A stretch of 64,000 nucleotides of DNA from assembly GCF_000716545.1 (NCBI RefSeq), contig NZ_JNWZ01000009.1, positions 1 to 64,000 on the forward strand, read 5' to 3'. The notes beneath the pieces were generated by a model that saw nothing but the letters and a program-made list of their open reading frames with translations, had not been told where the DNA came from and did not search any database. This stretch comes from Kitasatospora phosalacinea (GTDB lineage Bacteria > Actinomycetota > Actinomycetes > Streptomycetales > Streptomycetaceae). Below, one piece after another: positions 26,607 through 35,493 of this stretch. Position 1 is the stretch's first letter. Every line of letters starts with the position of its first letter. Position numbers and translations under genes: made by a program.

Positions 26607-27917
26607 TCAGCCCAGCGGGACGGCCCGGTGCTCGGCGTCCCAGGCGGTGACGGGTGCGAAGCCGCGGTGGCCGCACTCGCCGAAGAGGGTGACGGGGTGC
26701 CCGGCGGAGACCGCGACGAGCCGCCACAGGGCCGGTTCGGGCAGGGCGCCGCGGCGCACCGGCAGGCTGTGCGTGCCGTCGGTGAGCTGCCAGCCGTCCG
26801 GGGTGCGGACCGGCACCACGTCGGCCAGGACGGTCGGCCAGCCGTCCAGCCACGGGTCCTCGGCGACGGCGGCGCCGTACTCGGCGAGCGCCCCGGCGGG
26901 CGTCAGGCCCGCGGGCGCGGCGGCCGGGGCCGGATCGGGGGAGCCGTAGCGGGCGCCGAGGACCGCCCGCAGCGGGCGCGCCCCCGGGTGGTAGGCCAGG
27001 TCGGCCTCCAGCAGGCGGCCGGTGGGCAGCGCCAGGTCCGGTGCCTGGCCGGGGCGGCCGAAGGCCAGCAGCAGGGCCTGCCGCCCGGTCTTCGCGCCGC
27101 GCAGCCACACCCGGCGGGTGGTCAGCCGGTCGTCGGCGGTGTCCCGGCTGCCCAGGACGTGCCAGCGGTCCCGGACGGTCGGGCCGGCGAGCAGCTCGGC
27201 GGTGTCGGTGGTGAAGCCCACCCGGGCCCGGACGGTCGCCGCGAGGGCCTCCGGCAGGGTGTCGACCCGGTCGTAGGCGCCGGCCAGCAGGTGCAGCATC
27301 GCGTACTCCTCCAGCAGTTCGTCCTGCGGCGCCTCGGCCAGCACCCGCACCCGGGACGCCAGACCGCCCGCCTGGGCGTCGACCATCCGCGCGGCCACCT
27401 CCTCCCACGCCCCGGCCGGCAGCGGGTCGGCCAGCCCGCGGCGGACCCCGTCGGCCAGCCGCAGCCGCAGCTCGCGGGCGCCGCCCGCGACCCGGGAGGC
27501 CCGCCGGGCGGCCCGCTTCCGGGCGCCCTCCGGGTCCGCGTCGGACTTCGCCCGCTGCTTGGCGGCCTTGTCGGCGGCGGCTCGGCCGCGGCCGTCCAGC
27601 CACTCCTCGACCCAGTCGGGCGGGGCGGCCCCGTCGGCGACGGCGGCCGGCCCGGCGGCCCACAGCAGCAGCAGCCCGAGGGCGTGCTTGCACGGGAACT
27701 TCCGGCTCGGACAGCTGCACTTGTACGCGGGCGTCCCCAGCTCGACCGCCGTCCGGTACGGCGTGCTGCCGCTGCCCTTGCACAGGCCCCACAGCGCACC
27801 CCGCCCGGTGCCGGTCCCCGACCAGGGAGCCGGGCCGGAGAGCTTGCCCGCGGCCTTCAGGGAAGCCGGATCGGGCGCCAGCGAAAGGACGTGTTCGGTG
27901 CTCCAGCGTTCCTCCAT
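26607..27917 (-). CDS. SWIM zinc-finger protein
   Basis: A 436-residue soluble protein. The SWIM finger KCSCPSRKFPCKH supplies C67, C69, C76 and H78. The N-terminus (RWSTEHVLSLAPDPASLKAA) and the following G-x-C-K-G-S-G region are typical of the actinobacterial family. The rest is helix-rich with a basic stretch at about 125-165. SWIM domains bind DNA or protein; the target is unknown. The ATG at 27917 has no Shine-Dalgarno sequence. On this strand a TAGCGT -10 box (27925-27930) lies 7 bases upstream, arguing for a leaderless transcript. It is the first gene of the SWIM - small ORF - DUF5691 group, divergent from the MoxR operon. Confidence 0.9.
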   Translation of the reverse strand: MEERWSTEHVLSLAPDPASLKAAGKLSGPAPWSGTGTGRGALWGLCKGSGSTPYRTAVELGTPAYKCSCPSRKFPCKHALGLLLLWAAGPAAVADGAAPPDWVEEWLDGRGRAAADKAAKQRAKSDADPEGARKRAARRASRVAGGARELRLRLADGVRRGLADPLPAGAWEEVAARMVDAQAGGLASRVRVLAEAPQDELLEEYAMLHLLAGAYDRVDTLPEALAATVRARVGFTTDTAELLAGPTVRDRWHVLGSRDTADDRLTTRRVWLRGAKTGRQALLLAFGRPGQAPDLALPTGRLLEADLAYHPGARPLRAVLGARYGSPDPAPAAAPAGLTPAGALAEYGAAVAEDPWLDGWPTVLADVVPVRTPDGWQLTDGTHSLPVRRGALPEPALWRLVAVSAGHPVTLFGECGHRGFAPVTAWDAEHRAVPLG

Positions 27918-27958
27918 GCCGTTGACGCTAGGAGGGGGCACTGACAGTCGGCGGACCG

Positions 27959-28312
27959 TCAGGCCGGGGCCAGCGGACAGCCGGTGCCGACCCGCCCGGC
28001 GAGGTCGGCGCGCAGTGCGGCGAGCTCCGCCGTCCGGGCGTCGATCAGCGCGATCTTCTCCCGGAACAGCTCCGAGAGCCGCTCGGCGGCGTCCGGAGCG
28101 GCGCTCAACTCCGCGCCGGTGCGGGCGATCTCGGCGAGCGAGAAGCCCAGCGCCTGCGCGGTGCGGACGTACCGCAGCCAGGGCACCGCCTCGGGCGGGA
28201 AGTCGCGGTAGCCGTTGGGCAGGCGGCGGGAGACGAGCAGCCCGGTGCGCTCGTAGAAGCGCAGCGTGTCGCGGCTCAGCCCGGTCAGTCCGGCGAGTTC
28301 CCCGATGCGCAC
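27959..28312 (-). CDS. MerR-family transcriptional regulator
   Basis: A 117-residue regulator with the N-terminal winged HTH of the MerR family (MRIGELAGLTGLSRDTLRFYERTGLL, residues 1-26, then LPNGYRDFP). A coiled-coil dimerisation helix (about 75-107) and a short C-terminus, GTGCPLAPA, follow. The single Cys near the end leaves metal or redox sensing open, but there is no multi-Cys metal site. The start is GTG behind GGGAGCAGGGAC. It is divergent from a small membrane protein, and the gap between them holds a MerR-type promoter, so it probably controls that gene and itself. Confidence 0.92.
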   Translation of the reverse strand: MRIGELAGLTGLSRDTLRFYERTGLLVSRRLPNGYRDFPPEAVPWLRYVRTAQALGFSLAEIARTGAELSAAPDAAERLSELFREKIALIDARTAELAALRADLAGRVGTGCPLAPA

Positions 28313-28333
28313 GTCCCTGCTCCCGTCGGCGGC

Positions 28334-28365
28334 TTGACCCTGGACAGTACTCCACCCTCCAGCAT
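28334..28365 (+). promoter_or_regulatory. MerR-type promoter with dyad operator in a long spacer
   Basis: TTGACC (28334-28339) and CAGCAT (28360-28365) form a -35/-10 pair separated by 20 bp, the overlong spacer that MerR activators untwist. Within it CTGGA (28340-28344) and TCCAG (28358-28362) form an inverted repeat with 13 bases between the arms. The element lies between the divergent MerR gene and the membrane protein starting at 28402. Confidence 0.6.
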
Positions 28366-28401
28366 GGGCCCGTCCCCGTACGAGACGGCACAGGAGTCCG
28401 A

Positions 28402-28818
28402 ATGACGCACCGCTACATCCGCCTGGTCCGCGCCAGCGCCTGGTACGACCTGCTGGTCACCGCCCCGTTCGCCACCCCCTGGACGTACGCCCTCGCGCAC
28501 CGGGCGCTGTCCGCGGCGGGCGGCGCGCTGGGGGTGGGCGAACTGCCGCCGGTGGAGCCGGTGCAGACGCTGTTCGCCTGCCTGATGGGGTCGGTGGTGC
28601 TGGTCTGGGCGCTGCTGCGGCTGCTGCGCCCGCAGCCGGTGCACGGGCTGTTCGACGGGGTGGCCCGGGTGCTGTTCGCCTGCTGGCAGGGGTGGGCGCT
28701 GGGGCAGGGCGCGACCGGGCTGCTGTGGGGCTTCCTGGTGGTGGAGGCGGGGTTCGGCGCGGCCCAGCTGTGGCCCTGGCGGCGGGCGGCGGGCCGGGCC
28801 GTCCCGGCGGCGGGCTGA
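28402..28818 (+). CDS. Small polytopic membrane protein, probable MerR target
   Basis: A 138-residue protein with about four hydrophobic segments (near residues 12-35, 50-75, 90-105 and 108-125) and short basic ends. It starts MTHRYIRLVRASAWYDLLVT. The ATG is preceded by CAGGAGTCCGA. No catalytic motif is visible and I do not recognise a function. Being the only gene served by the MerR-type promoter in front of it, it is the likely target of that regulator. Confidence 0.8.
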   Translation: MTHRYIRLVRASAWYDLLVTAPFATPWTYALAHRALSAAGGALGVGELPPVEPVQTLFACLMGSVVLVWALLRLLRPQPVHGLFDGVARVLFACWQGWALGQGATGLLWGFLVVEAGFGAAQLWPWRRAAGRAVPAAG

Positions 28819-29150
28819 CGCCGGGCCGGTCGTCGGGCAGGGAGCCGGCCGGCGGGAGGCCGGGGTTCTCCCGCCGGGCGCGGGCCGGCTCCGGGGCGGG
28901 CGGTCCCGCGGCCTCCCCGTGCGCCGCCGCCGGCACCGCTTCCGTCCGGCGCCCGGGTCCCCGTCCGCGCCGGAGATCCTCCCCTTCCGGGGGCGCCGGT
29001 TGTCAGTGGCGGGGGGCAGAGTGGAACTCGCACGGGGCGAACGGGAGTTCTTCCGCCCAGGTCGGCGCCCGTGCCTCCCGCCCTTCCCCGCGCCCTCCGC
29101 GCGCGGCGTCCTGACGATCCGTGAGATCCCCCGTGAGATCGGAGCAGTCG
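28819..29150. other. Gene-free interval before the MoxR operon
   Basis: About 330 bp with no supportable gene. The only structure noticed is a short direct repeat CCGTGAGATC (28119-type motif repeated at about 29119-29140) just ahead of the MoxR ribosome site GGAGCAGTCG. The promoter of the MoxR-DUF5682-VWA run should lie here but no convincing -35/-10 pair was found. Confidence 0.4.
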
Positions 29151-30248
29151 ATGACCACCGAGACGACCAGCGAGGTCCTGCGGCAGCACGCCGAGGACGC
29201 GTTCGCCGAGGAGCTGGCCGCCCTCGCCCGGCACGACGACCGGGACAGGCCGGAGCGCTGGCGCCTGTCGCCGTGGGCGGTCGCCACCTACCTGCTGGGC
29301 GGCGAACTCGCCGACGGGACGGTGATCACCCCGAAGTACATCGGCCCGCGCCGGGTGATCGAGGTCGCCGTGACGACGCTGGCCACCGACCGGGCGCTGC
29401 TGCTGCTCGGCGTGCCGGGCACCGCCAAGACCTGGGTGTCGGAGCACCTGGCCGCGGCGATCTCCGGAGACTCCACGCTGCTGGTGCAGGGCACGGCCGG
29501 CACGCCGGAGGAGGCCGTCCGCTACGGCTGGAACTACGCCCAGCTGCTCGCCCACGGCCCGAGCGAGGACGCGCTGGTGCCGTCCCCGCTGATGCGGGCG
29601 ATGCGCGACGGGCGGATCGCCCGGGTCGAGGAGCTGACCCGCATCCCGGCGGACGTGCAGGACAGCCTGATCACGATCCTGTCCGAGAAGACCCTCCCCG
29701 TACCGGAGTTGGGCTCCGAGGTGCAGGCGGTGCGCGGGTTCAACGTGATCGCCACCGCCAACGACCGCGACCGCGGCGTCAACGAGCTGTCCTCCGCGCT
29801 GCGCCGCCGCTTCAACACCGTGGTGCTGCCGCTGCCGGCCACGCTGGAGGAGGAGGTGGAGATCGTCACCCGCCGGGTCGGCCAGCTCGGCCGCTCGCTC
29901 GACCTGCCCGAACTGCCGGGCGGCGCCGAGGAGATCCGCCGGGTGGTGACGGTCTTCCGCGAGCTGCGGGCAGGCCTGACGGCCGACGGGCGGACGAAGG
30001 TGAAGTCCCCCAGCGGCACGCTCTCCACCGCCGAGGCGATCTCGGTGGTCACCAACGGGATCGCGCTGGCCGCGCACTTCGGCGACGGCGTGCTGCGCGC
30101 GGGCGACGTCGCGGACGGCATCGTCGGCGCGGTGGTCCGCGACCCGGTCGCCGACCGGCAGGTGTGGCGGGAGTACGTGGAGGGCGTGGTCCGTGACCGC
30201 GACGGCTGGAAGGACTTCTACCGGGCCGCCCGGGAGGTCTCCGCGTGA
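29151..30248 (+). CDS. MoxR-type AAA+ ATPase
   Basis: A 365-residue AAA+ ATPase. Walker A is GVPGTAKT (K93), sensor 1 reads NVIATANDRDRG, and an arginine-finger region ALRRRFNTV follows. The segment VEELTRIPADVQDSLITILSE with EKTLPVPELG matches the MoxR Walker B/second-region pattern. A helical lid completes the C-terminus. MoxR ATPases act as chaperones that remodel or load cofactors onto partner proteins, together with VWA-domain proteins. The ATG at 29151 follows GGAG. The stop overlaps the next start (GTGA), and a VWA gene lies two genes downstream, fixing this as a MoxR-VWA system. Confidence 0.93.
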   Translation: MTTETTSEVLRQHAEDAFAEELAALARHDDRDRPERWRLSPWAVATYLLGGELADGTVITPKYIGPRRVIEVAVTTLATDRALLLLGVPGTAKTWVSEHLAAAISGDSTLLVQGTAGTPEEAVRYGWNYAQLLAHGPSEDALVPSPLMRAMRDGRIARVEELTRIPADVQDSLITILSEKTLPVPELGSEVQAVRGFNVIATANDRDRGVNELSSALRRRFNTVVLPLPATLEEEVEIVTRRVGQLGRSLDLPELPGGAEEIRRVVTVFRELRAGLTADGRTKVKSPSGTLSTAEAISVVTNGIALAAHFGDGVLRAGDVADGIVGAVVRDPVADRQVWREYVEGVVRDRDGWKDFYRAAREVSA

Positions 30249-32656
30249 GTGCCGAGGCCGTGAGCGCCGGTGCCGTGAGCGTCGGTTCCGGGGGTGCCGG
30301 TGCCGTGAGTGCCGGGGTGACGCTGCTCGGGGTGCGCCACCACGGGCCCGGCTCGGCCCGCGCGGTGGCCGCCGCGCTGGCCGCCCTGCGGCCGGACGCG
30401 GTGCTGATCGAGGGCCCGCCGGAGGCCGACGAGCTGGTCGCGGCCGCCGCCGAGAAGGAGATGGTGCCGCCGGTCGCGCTGCTCGCGCACGTCGCCGACG
30501 ACCCGGCGCGGGCCGCGTTCTGGCCGCTGGCCGAGTTCTCGCCCGAGTGGGTGGCGCTGCGGTACGGGCTGGACGCCCGGGTGCCCGTCCACTTCATCGA
30601 CCTGCCCGCCGCGCAGAGCCTCGCGCTCGGCCCGCGCGGCGCCGACGGAACCGTTGCCGACGGGGGTGACGCGCCGGACGGTGACGGAGCGTCGGAGGAG
30701 GGGGAGGGGCCGGGAGTGCCGGGGGGCACTCCCGGGCCCGCGCCCGTCGACCCGATCGCCGAACTCGCCGCCGCGGCCGGCCACGCCGACCCGGAGGGCT
30801 GGTGGGAGGACGTGGTGGAGCACCGCGTCCCGGACGGCGATCCCCTCGCCCCGTTCGCGGCCCTCGCCGAGGCGATGGCGGCGCTGCGCGAGCACCACCC
30901 GGCCGAGCGCCGCGACCTGGTCCGCGAGGCCGCGATGCGCCAGCGGATCCGGGCCGCCCGCAAGGCCGGGCACCGGCGCGTCGCGGTGGTCTGCGGCGCC
31001 TGGCACGTCCCGGCGCTGGCCGTGATGCCGACCGTCGCGCACGACCGGGCGCTGCTCGCCGAACTGCCGAAGAAGCTGAAGACCGAACTGACCTGGGTGC
31101 CGTGGACGCACCGCCGGCTGTCCCAGCACACCGGCTACGGCGCGGGCATCGACTCGCCCGGCTGGTACCACCACCTGTTCACCGCCCCCGAGCAGCCGGT
31201 CGCCCGCTGGATGACCAGGGTCGCCGAACTGCTGCGGGCCGAGGACCACCCGGTCTCCTCCGCGCACGTCATCGAGGCGATCCGGCTCGCCGACACCCTC
31301 GCCGCGATGCGCGGCCGCCCGCTGCCCGGCCTCACCGAGACGCTGGACGCGGTGCGCGCCGTGATGTGCGACGGCTCGGACGTCGCGCTCGCCCTGGTCC
31401 GCGAGCGCCTGGTGGTCGGCGACGCGCTCGGCGAGGTGCCCGACTCGGTGCCCGCCGTGCCGCTGCAGCGCGACCTGACCCGCCTGCAGCGCACCCTGCG
31501 GCTCAAGCCGGAGGCCACCCCCCGGGACGTCGCCCTCGACCTGCGCGAGAGCCTCGGCGTGGAGCGCTCCCGGCTGCTGCACCGGCTGCGGCTGCTCGGC
31601 CTGCACTGGGGCCGCCCCGCCCGGGACGGCGTCAACTCCACCGGCACCTTCCGGGAGACCTGGCAGCTCGTCTGGGAGCCCGAGTTCTCCGTCCGCCTGG
31701 TCGAGGCCGGGCAGTGGGGCACCACCGTGTGCTCGGCCGCCACCAACAAGGCGGTCGCCGACGCGGAGGGCGCCGAGCTGACCGCCCTGACCGCGCTCGC
31801 CGAGCAGTGCCTGCTGGCCGACCTGTCCGACGCGCTGCCCGAGGTGATGCGGCTGCTCGCCGACCGCGCCGCGCTCGACACCGACGCCGGGCACCTGGCC
31901 GCCGCGCTCCCCGCGCTGGTGCGCACCCTGCGCTACGGCGACGTCCGCTCCACCGACACCGGCTCGCTCACCGCCGTCGCCCACGGCCTGGCCGAGCGCC
32001 TCGCGGTCGCGCTGCCCGCCGCCTGCACCGGCCTCGACGCGGACGGCGCGAACGCCCGCCGCGCCGAACTGGACGCCGTCCACCAGGCGATCGCCCTCCT
32101 CGGCGGCGACACCGCCGAGCGCTGGGTCGGCACGCTGGCCGCGCTGGCCGCCCGCGAACCGCACGGCGGCCCCGCGACGGGCGTCCCCGGCCTGTTGCGC
32201 GGCCGCGCGGTGCGGCTGCTGCTGGACGACGGGCGGCTGGACACCGAGGAGGCCGGGCGGCGGCTCGGGCTGGTGCTGTCCACCGCCTCCGACCCGGCCG
32301 ACGCCGGCGGCTGGGTGGAGGGCTTCGTCTCCGGCGGCGGCGCGCTGCTGCTGCACGACCCGGCCCTGCTCGGCCTGCTCGACGACTGGCTGTGCGGGGT
32401 CTCCCCGGACGCCTTCACCGACCTGCTGCCGGTGCTGCGCCGCACCTTCTCCTCGCTGGAGACGGGCGTCCGGCACACCATCGGCTCCCGGGTCGCGGCC
32501 GGCCCGCTCACCGCTCCCGCGAGCGGCTCCGCCCCGGACGCCCCGCTGGACGAGGAGCGCGCCGACGCGACCACGCCGGTGCTGGCCCTGCTGCTGGGGC
32601 TGCCGGTCCCGAAGCCGCGGATCCCCCGTCAGGTGGACCGCCGCGCCCCGGCCTGA
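30245..32656 (+). CDS. DUF5682 family protein with TraB/TIKI-like N-terminal motifs
   Basis: An 803-residue soluble protein. The N-terminal part contains LGVRHHGPGS (H32/H33), PDAVLIEGPPE (E56) and, after a variable Gly/Pro-rich insert, VVCGAWHVPAL (H254). These three motifs, in this order, resemble the GxxH, P-D-x-V-x-x-E and G-x-x-H-x-P signatures of the TraB/TIKI/EreA-like fold. If the resemblance is real, a metal-dependent hydrolase site is possible. The remaining ~550 residues are helix-rich. Function is unknown. It overlaps the MoxR gene by 4 bp and probably acts with that ATPase, either as substrate or effector. Confidence 0.85.
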   Translation: MSAEAVSAGAVSVGSGGAGAVSAGVTLLGVRHHGPGSARAVAAALAALRPDAVLIEGPPEADELVAAAAEKEMVPPVALLAHVADDPARAAFWPLAEFSPEWVALRYGLDARVPVHFIDLPAAQSLALGPRGADGTVADGGDAPDGDGASEEGEGPGVPGGTPGPAPVDPIAELAAAAGHADPEGWWEDVVEHRVPDGDPLAPFAALAEAMAALREHHPAERRDLVREAAMRQRIRAARKAGHRRVAVVCGAWHVPALAVMPTVAHDRALLAELPKKLKTELTWVPWTHRRLSQHTGYGAGIDSPGWYHHLFTAPEQPVARWMTRVAELLRAEDHPVSSAHVIEAIRLADTLAAMRGRPLPGLTETLDAVRAVMCDGSDVALALVRERLVVGDALGEVPDSVPAVPLQRDLTRLQRTLRLKPEATPRDVALDLRESLGVERSRLLHRLRLLGLHWGRPARDGVNSTGTFRETWQLVWEPEFSVRLVEAGQWGTTVCSAATNKAVADAEGAELTALTALAEQCLLADLSDALPEVMRLLADRAALDTDAGHLAAALPALVRTLRYGDVRSTDTGSLTAVAHGLAERLAVALPAACTGLDADGANARRAELDAVHQAIALLGGDTAERWVGTLAALAAREPHGGPATGVPGLLRGRAVRLLLDDGRLDTEEAGRRLGLVLSTASDPADAGGWVEGFVSGGGALLLHDPALLGLLDDWLCGVSPDAFTDLLPVLRRTFSSLETGVRHTIGSRVAAGPLTAPASGSAPDAPLDEERADATTPVLALLLGLPVPKPRIPRQVDRRAPA

Positions 32657-32823
32657 GACGCCACGGGGCGGGGCCGCCGGCAGGGTTCGCTGCCGCGCCG
32701 CGCCGCCCCGACCCTCCCCGTTCCCTTCCGCTCCGCGCAGTTCCCCGATCCCCCCGACGGGCACGGGAGTTGGGCGGGGCGGCCTTCGACCGGCCCGATG
32801 GGCAAGCCAAGGAGTGAGATCAG

Positions 32824-33957
32824 ATGACGGTCCGTCAGGACGACGAGCGGATGCGGCGCTGGCGGCTGGTGCTGGGCGGCGACGCGGACGGCACCGGGAT
32901 GCGGCTGTCGGGGCGGGACGCGGCGATGGACGGGGCGCTGGGGGCGCTGTACCGGGAGGACGGGAAGCGGTCGGCGGGGCTCGGGGGGTCGGCACCGAAG
33001 GTGGCGCGCTGGCTGGGGGACATCCGGGAGTACTTCCCGACCAGCGTGGTGCGGCTGATGCAGCAGGACGCGATCTCCCGCCTCGGCCTGGACCGGCTGC
33101 TGCTGGAGCCGGAGATGCTGGCCGCCGTCGAGCCGGACGTGCACCTGGTGGGGACGCTGCTGTCGCTCAAGCACGCGCTGCCGGAGACCACCCGGGAGAC
33201 CGCCCGGGCGGTGGTCGGCAAGGTGGTGGCCGAGCTGGAGCGCCGGCTCGCCGACAGGACCCGTTCGACGGTCGGCGGCGCGCTGGACCGCAGCGCCCGG
33301 GTCAACCGCCCCCGGCACCGGGACATCGACTGGGACCGCACCATCCGGGCCAACCTGTCGAAGTACCTGCCGGAGTACCGCACGGTCGTCCCGGAGCGGC
33401 TGGTCGGGTACGCGCGGGCGCAGCGGGCGATGAAGAAGGACGTGATCCTGTGCATCGACCAGTCGGGCTCGATGGCGCCGTCGGTGGTGCACTCGGCGGT
33501 GTTCGGCGCGGTGCTGGCGTCGATGCCGAGCCTGGACACCCGGCTGGTGGTGTTCGACACCTCGGTGGTGGACCTGACCGAGCAGCTGAGCGACCCGGTG
33601 GACGTGCTGTTCGCGACGCAGTTGGGCGGCGGCACCGACATCAACCGGGCGCTGGCGTACTGCCAGTCGAAGATCAGCCGGCCGTCCGAGACGATCGTGG
33701 TGCTGATCAGCGACCTGTACGAGGGCGGGATCCGCGACGAGATGCTGAAGCGGGTGGCGGCGATGAAGGCCGCGGGGGTGCAGTTCATCGCGCTGCTGGC
33801 GCTGTCCGACGAGGGCGCCCCGGCGTACGACCACGCGCACGCCCAGGCGCTGGCGGCGCTGGGCGCCCCGGCGTTCGCCTGCACGCCGGACGCCTTCCCG
33901 GACATCATGGCGGCGGCGATCGAGAAGCGTCCGCTGCCGGTGCCGGACCGGGGGTGA
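32824..33957 (+). CDS. VWA-domain protein, partner of MoxR
   Basis: A 377-residue soluble protein. The C-terminal von Willebrand A domain (about 200-370) has an intact MIDAS: DQSGS (D212, S214, S216), the Thr in GGGTDIN, and the Asp in LISDLYEGG. The N-terminal 200 residues are helix-rich with the conserved-looking HRDIDWDRTIRANLSKYLPE. No signal peptide or membrane segment is present. VWA partners of MoxR ATPases bind target proteins through the MIDAS metal. AAGGAG lies 9 bases before the ATG. The gene follows DUF5682 after 167 bp, so it may have an extra promoter. Confidence 0.92.
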   Translation: MTVRQDDERMRRWRLVLGGDADGTGMRLSGRDAAMDGALGALYREDGKRSAGLGGSAPKVARWLGDIREYFPTSVVRLMQQDAISRLGLDRLLLEPEMLAAVEPDVHLVGTLLSLKHALPETTRETARAVVGKVVAELERRLADRTRSTVGGALDRSARVNRPRHRDIDWDRTIRANLSKYLPEYRTVVPERLVGYARAQRAMKKDVILCIDQSGSMAPSVVHSAVFGAVLASMPSLDTRLVVFDTSVVDLTEQLSDPVDVLFATQLGGGTDINRALAYCQSKISRPSETIVVLISDLYEGGIRDEMLKRVAAMKAAGVQFIALLALSDEGAPAYDHAHAQALAALGAPAFACTPDAFPDIMAAAIEKRPLPVPDRG

Positions 33958-34302
33958 GCGGCGGGGACCGGAGGCCGTCAAGGGGGCTGGCGGCCACCCG
34001 TCCGAGTGAAGCGGTGGTGGGCCTCACCGCCCCGCGCCCCCGCTGGTGAGGGGCCCGGACCGGGCCTGCTGTGACGGTTCTCACCAAGGCGGACCCGGCC
34101 CCGGGCGAAACAGGCCGGTCGTCCGGGGATAACCTGCCATGCGGACGTGACGCGCGTGTTGATTGACGATGCGCCCCGGCAACTGCGTGGGCCGCAAGGC
34201 CGTACATCTGCGTACCCGCTCAGTGTCGACGACCCGCAGCGAAGATCCTGCCGTGGCACGCTCGTAGAGACACATTCCGCGACCACGAACAAGGACAAAC
34301 AC
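33958..34302. promoter_or_regulatory. sucC upstream region
   Basis: 345 bp without a gene. GGCCCGG-A-CCGGGCC (34052-34066) is a compact palindrome about 95 bp after the VWA stop and may help end that transcript. GATAAC at 34128-34133 is a -10-like box, which would give a 5' leader of roughly 160 bases on sucC. An in-frame open extension of sucC runs back to 34147 but lacks family conservation. Confidence 0.35.
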
Positions 34303-35475
34303 GTGGACCTGTTCGAGTACCAGGCGAGGGACCTCTTCGCCAAGCACGGCGTACCCGTGCTTGACGGCGATGTCATCGAGACCGCCGCAGACGCTGCCGC
34401 CATCGCGGAGCGCTTCGGCGGCCGTGCCGTCGTCAAGGCTCAGGTGAAGGTGGGCGGCCGAGGCAAGGCCGGTGGCGTGAAGCTCGCGTCCGACCCGCAG
34501 GACGCCGTGGCCAAGGCCGAGGCCATCCTCGGCATGGACATCAAGGGCCACACCGTCCACAAGGTCATGCTGGCCCAGACCGCGGACATCAAGGAGGAGT
34601 ACTACGTCTCCTTCCTGCTCGACCGCACCAACCGCACCTTCCTGGCGATGGCCAGCGTCGAGGGCGGTGTCGAGATCGAGGTCGTGGCCGAGGAGAACCC
34701 GGACGCGCTGGCCAAGATCCCGGTCGACGCGAACGAGGGCGTGACCGCGGAGAAGGCCGCCGAGATCGTCGCCGCCGCGAAGTTCCCGGCCGAGATCGCC
34801 GACCAGGTCGCCGACGTCCTGCAGAAGCTCTGGGTCGTCTTCGTCAAGGAGGACGCCCTCCTGGTCGAGGTCAACCCGCTGATCAAGTCCGGCGAGGGCA
34901 AGATCATCGCCCTGGACGGCAAGGTCTCCCTGGACGAGAACGCCGAGTTCCGCCAGCCCGAGCACGAGGCGCTCGAGGACAAGGCCGCCGCCAACCCGCT
35001 GGAGGCCGCGGCCAAGGCGAAGGGCCTGAACTACGTCAAGCTCGACGGCCAGGTCGGCATCATCGGCAACGGCGCGGGCCTCGTCATGAGCACCCTGGAC
35101 GTCGTCGCGTACGCCGGTGAGAACCACGGCGGCGTGAAGCCGGCCAACTTCCTCGACATCGGCGGCGGCGCGTCCGCCGAGGTGATGGCGAACGGCCTGG
35201 AGATCATCCTGGGCGACGCCGACGTCAAGTCGGTCTTCGTCAACGTCTTCGGCGGCATCACCGCCTGTGACGCGGTCGCCAACGGCATCGTGCAGGCCCT
35301 CGCGCTCCTGGAGGGCAAGGGCGAGGCCGTCACCAAGCCGCTGGTCGTCCGCCTGGACGGCAACAACGCGGAGCTCGGCCGCCAGATCCTGACCGACGCC
35401 AACCACCCGCTGGTGCAGCAGGTGGACACCATGGACGGCGCCGCTGACCGCGCCGCCGAGCTGGCCAACAAGTAA
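34303..35475 (+). CDS. sucC: Succinyl-CoA synthetase (ADP-forming) beta subunit
   Basis: A 390-residue subunit of the TCA-cycle enzyme converting succinyl-CoA, ADP (or GDP) and phosphate to succinate and nucleoside triphosphate. The ATP-grasp N-terminal half starts [19 protein letters not shown] and carries [18 protein letters not shown]. The C-terminal ligase/CoA domain includes [17 protein letters not shown]. Length is normal. The GTG at 34303 follows AAGGA at 8 bases. sucD begins 18 bp downstream in the same operon. Confidence 0.98.
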   Translation: MDLFEYQARDLFAKHGVPVLDGDVIETAADAAAIAERFGGRAVVKAQVKVGGRGKAGGVKLASDPQDAVAKAEAILGMDIKGHTVHKVMLAQTADIKEEYYVSFLLDRTNRTFLAMASVEGGVEIEVVAEENPDALAKIPVDANEGVTAEKAAEIVAAAKFPAEIADQVADVLQKLWVVFVKEDALLVEVNPLIKSGEGKIIALDGKVSLDENAEFRQPEHEALEDKAAANPLEAAAKAKGLNYVKLDGQVGIIGNGAGLVMSTLDVVAYAGENHGGVKPANFLDIGGGASAEVMANGLEIILGDADVKSVFVNVFGGITACDAVANGIVQALALLEGKGEAVTKPLVVRLDGNNAELGRQILTDANHPLVQQVDTMDGAADRAAELANK

Positions 35476-35493
35476 GGAAGGGGACTTAACACC

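Noticed and set aside
34147..34302. A 52-codon N-terminal extension of sucC from an upstream GTG
   Set aside because: SucC proteins start at MDLFEYQA; the extension has no family counterpart, while GTG 34303 has AAGGA at the right distance.
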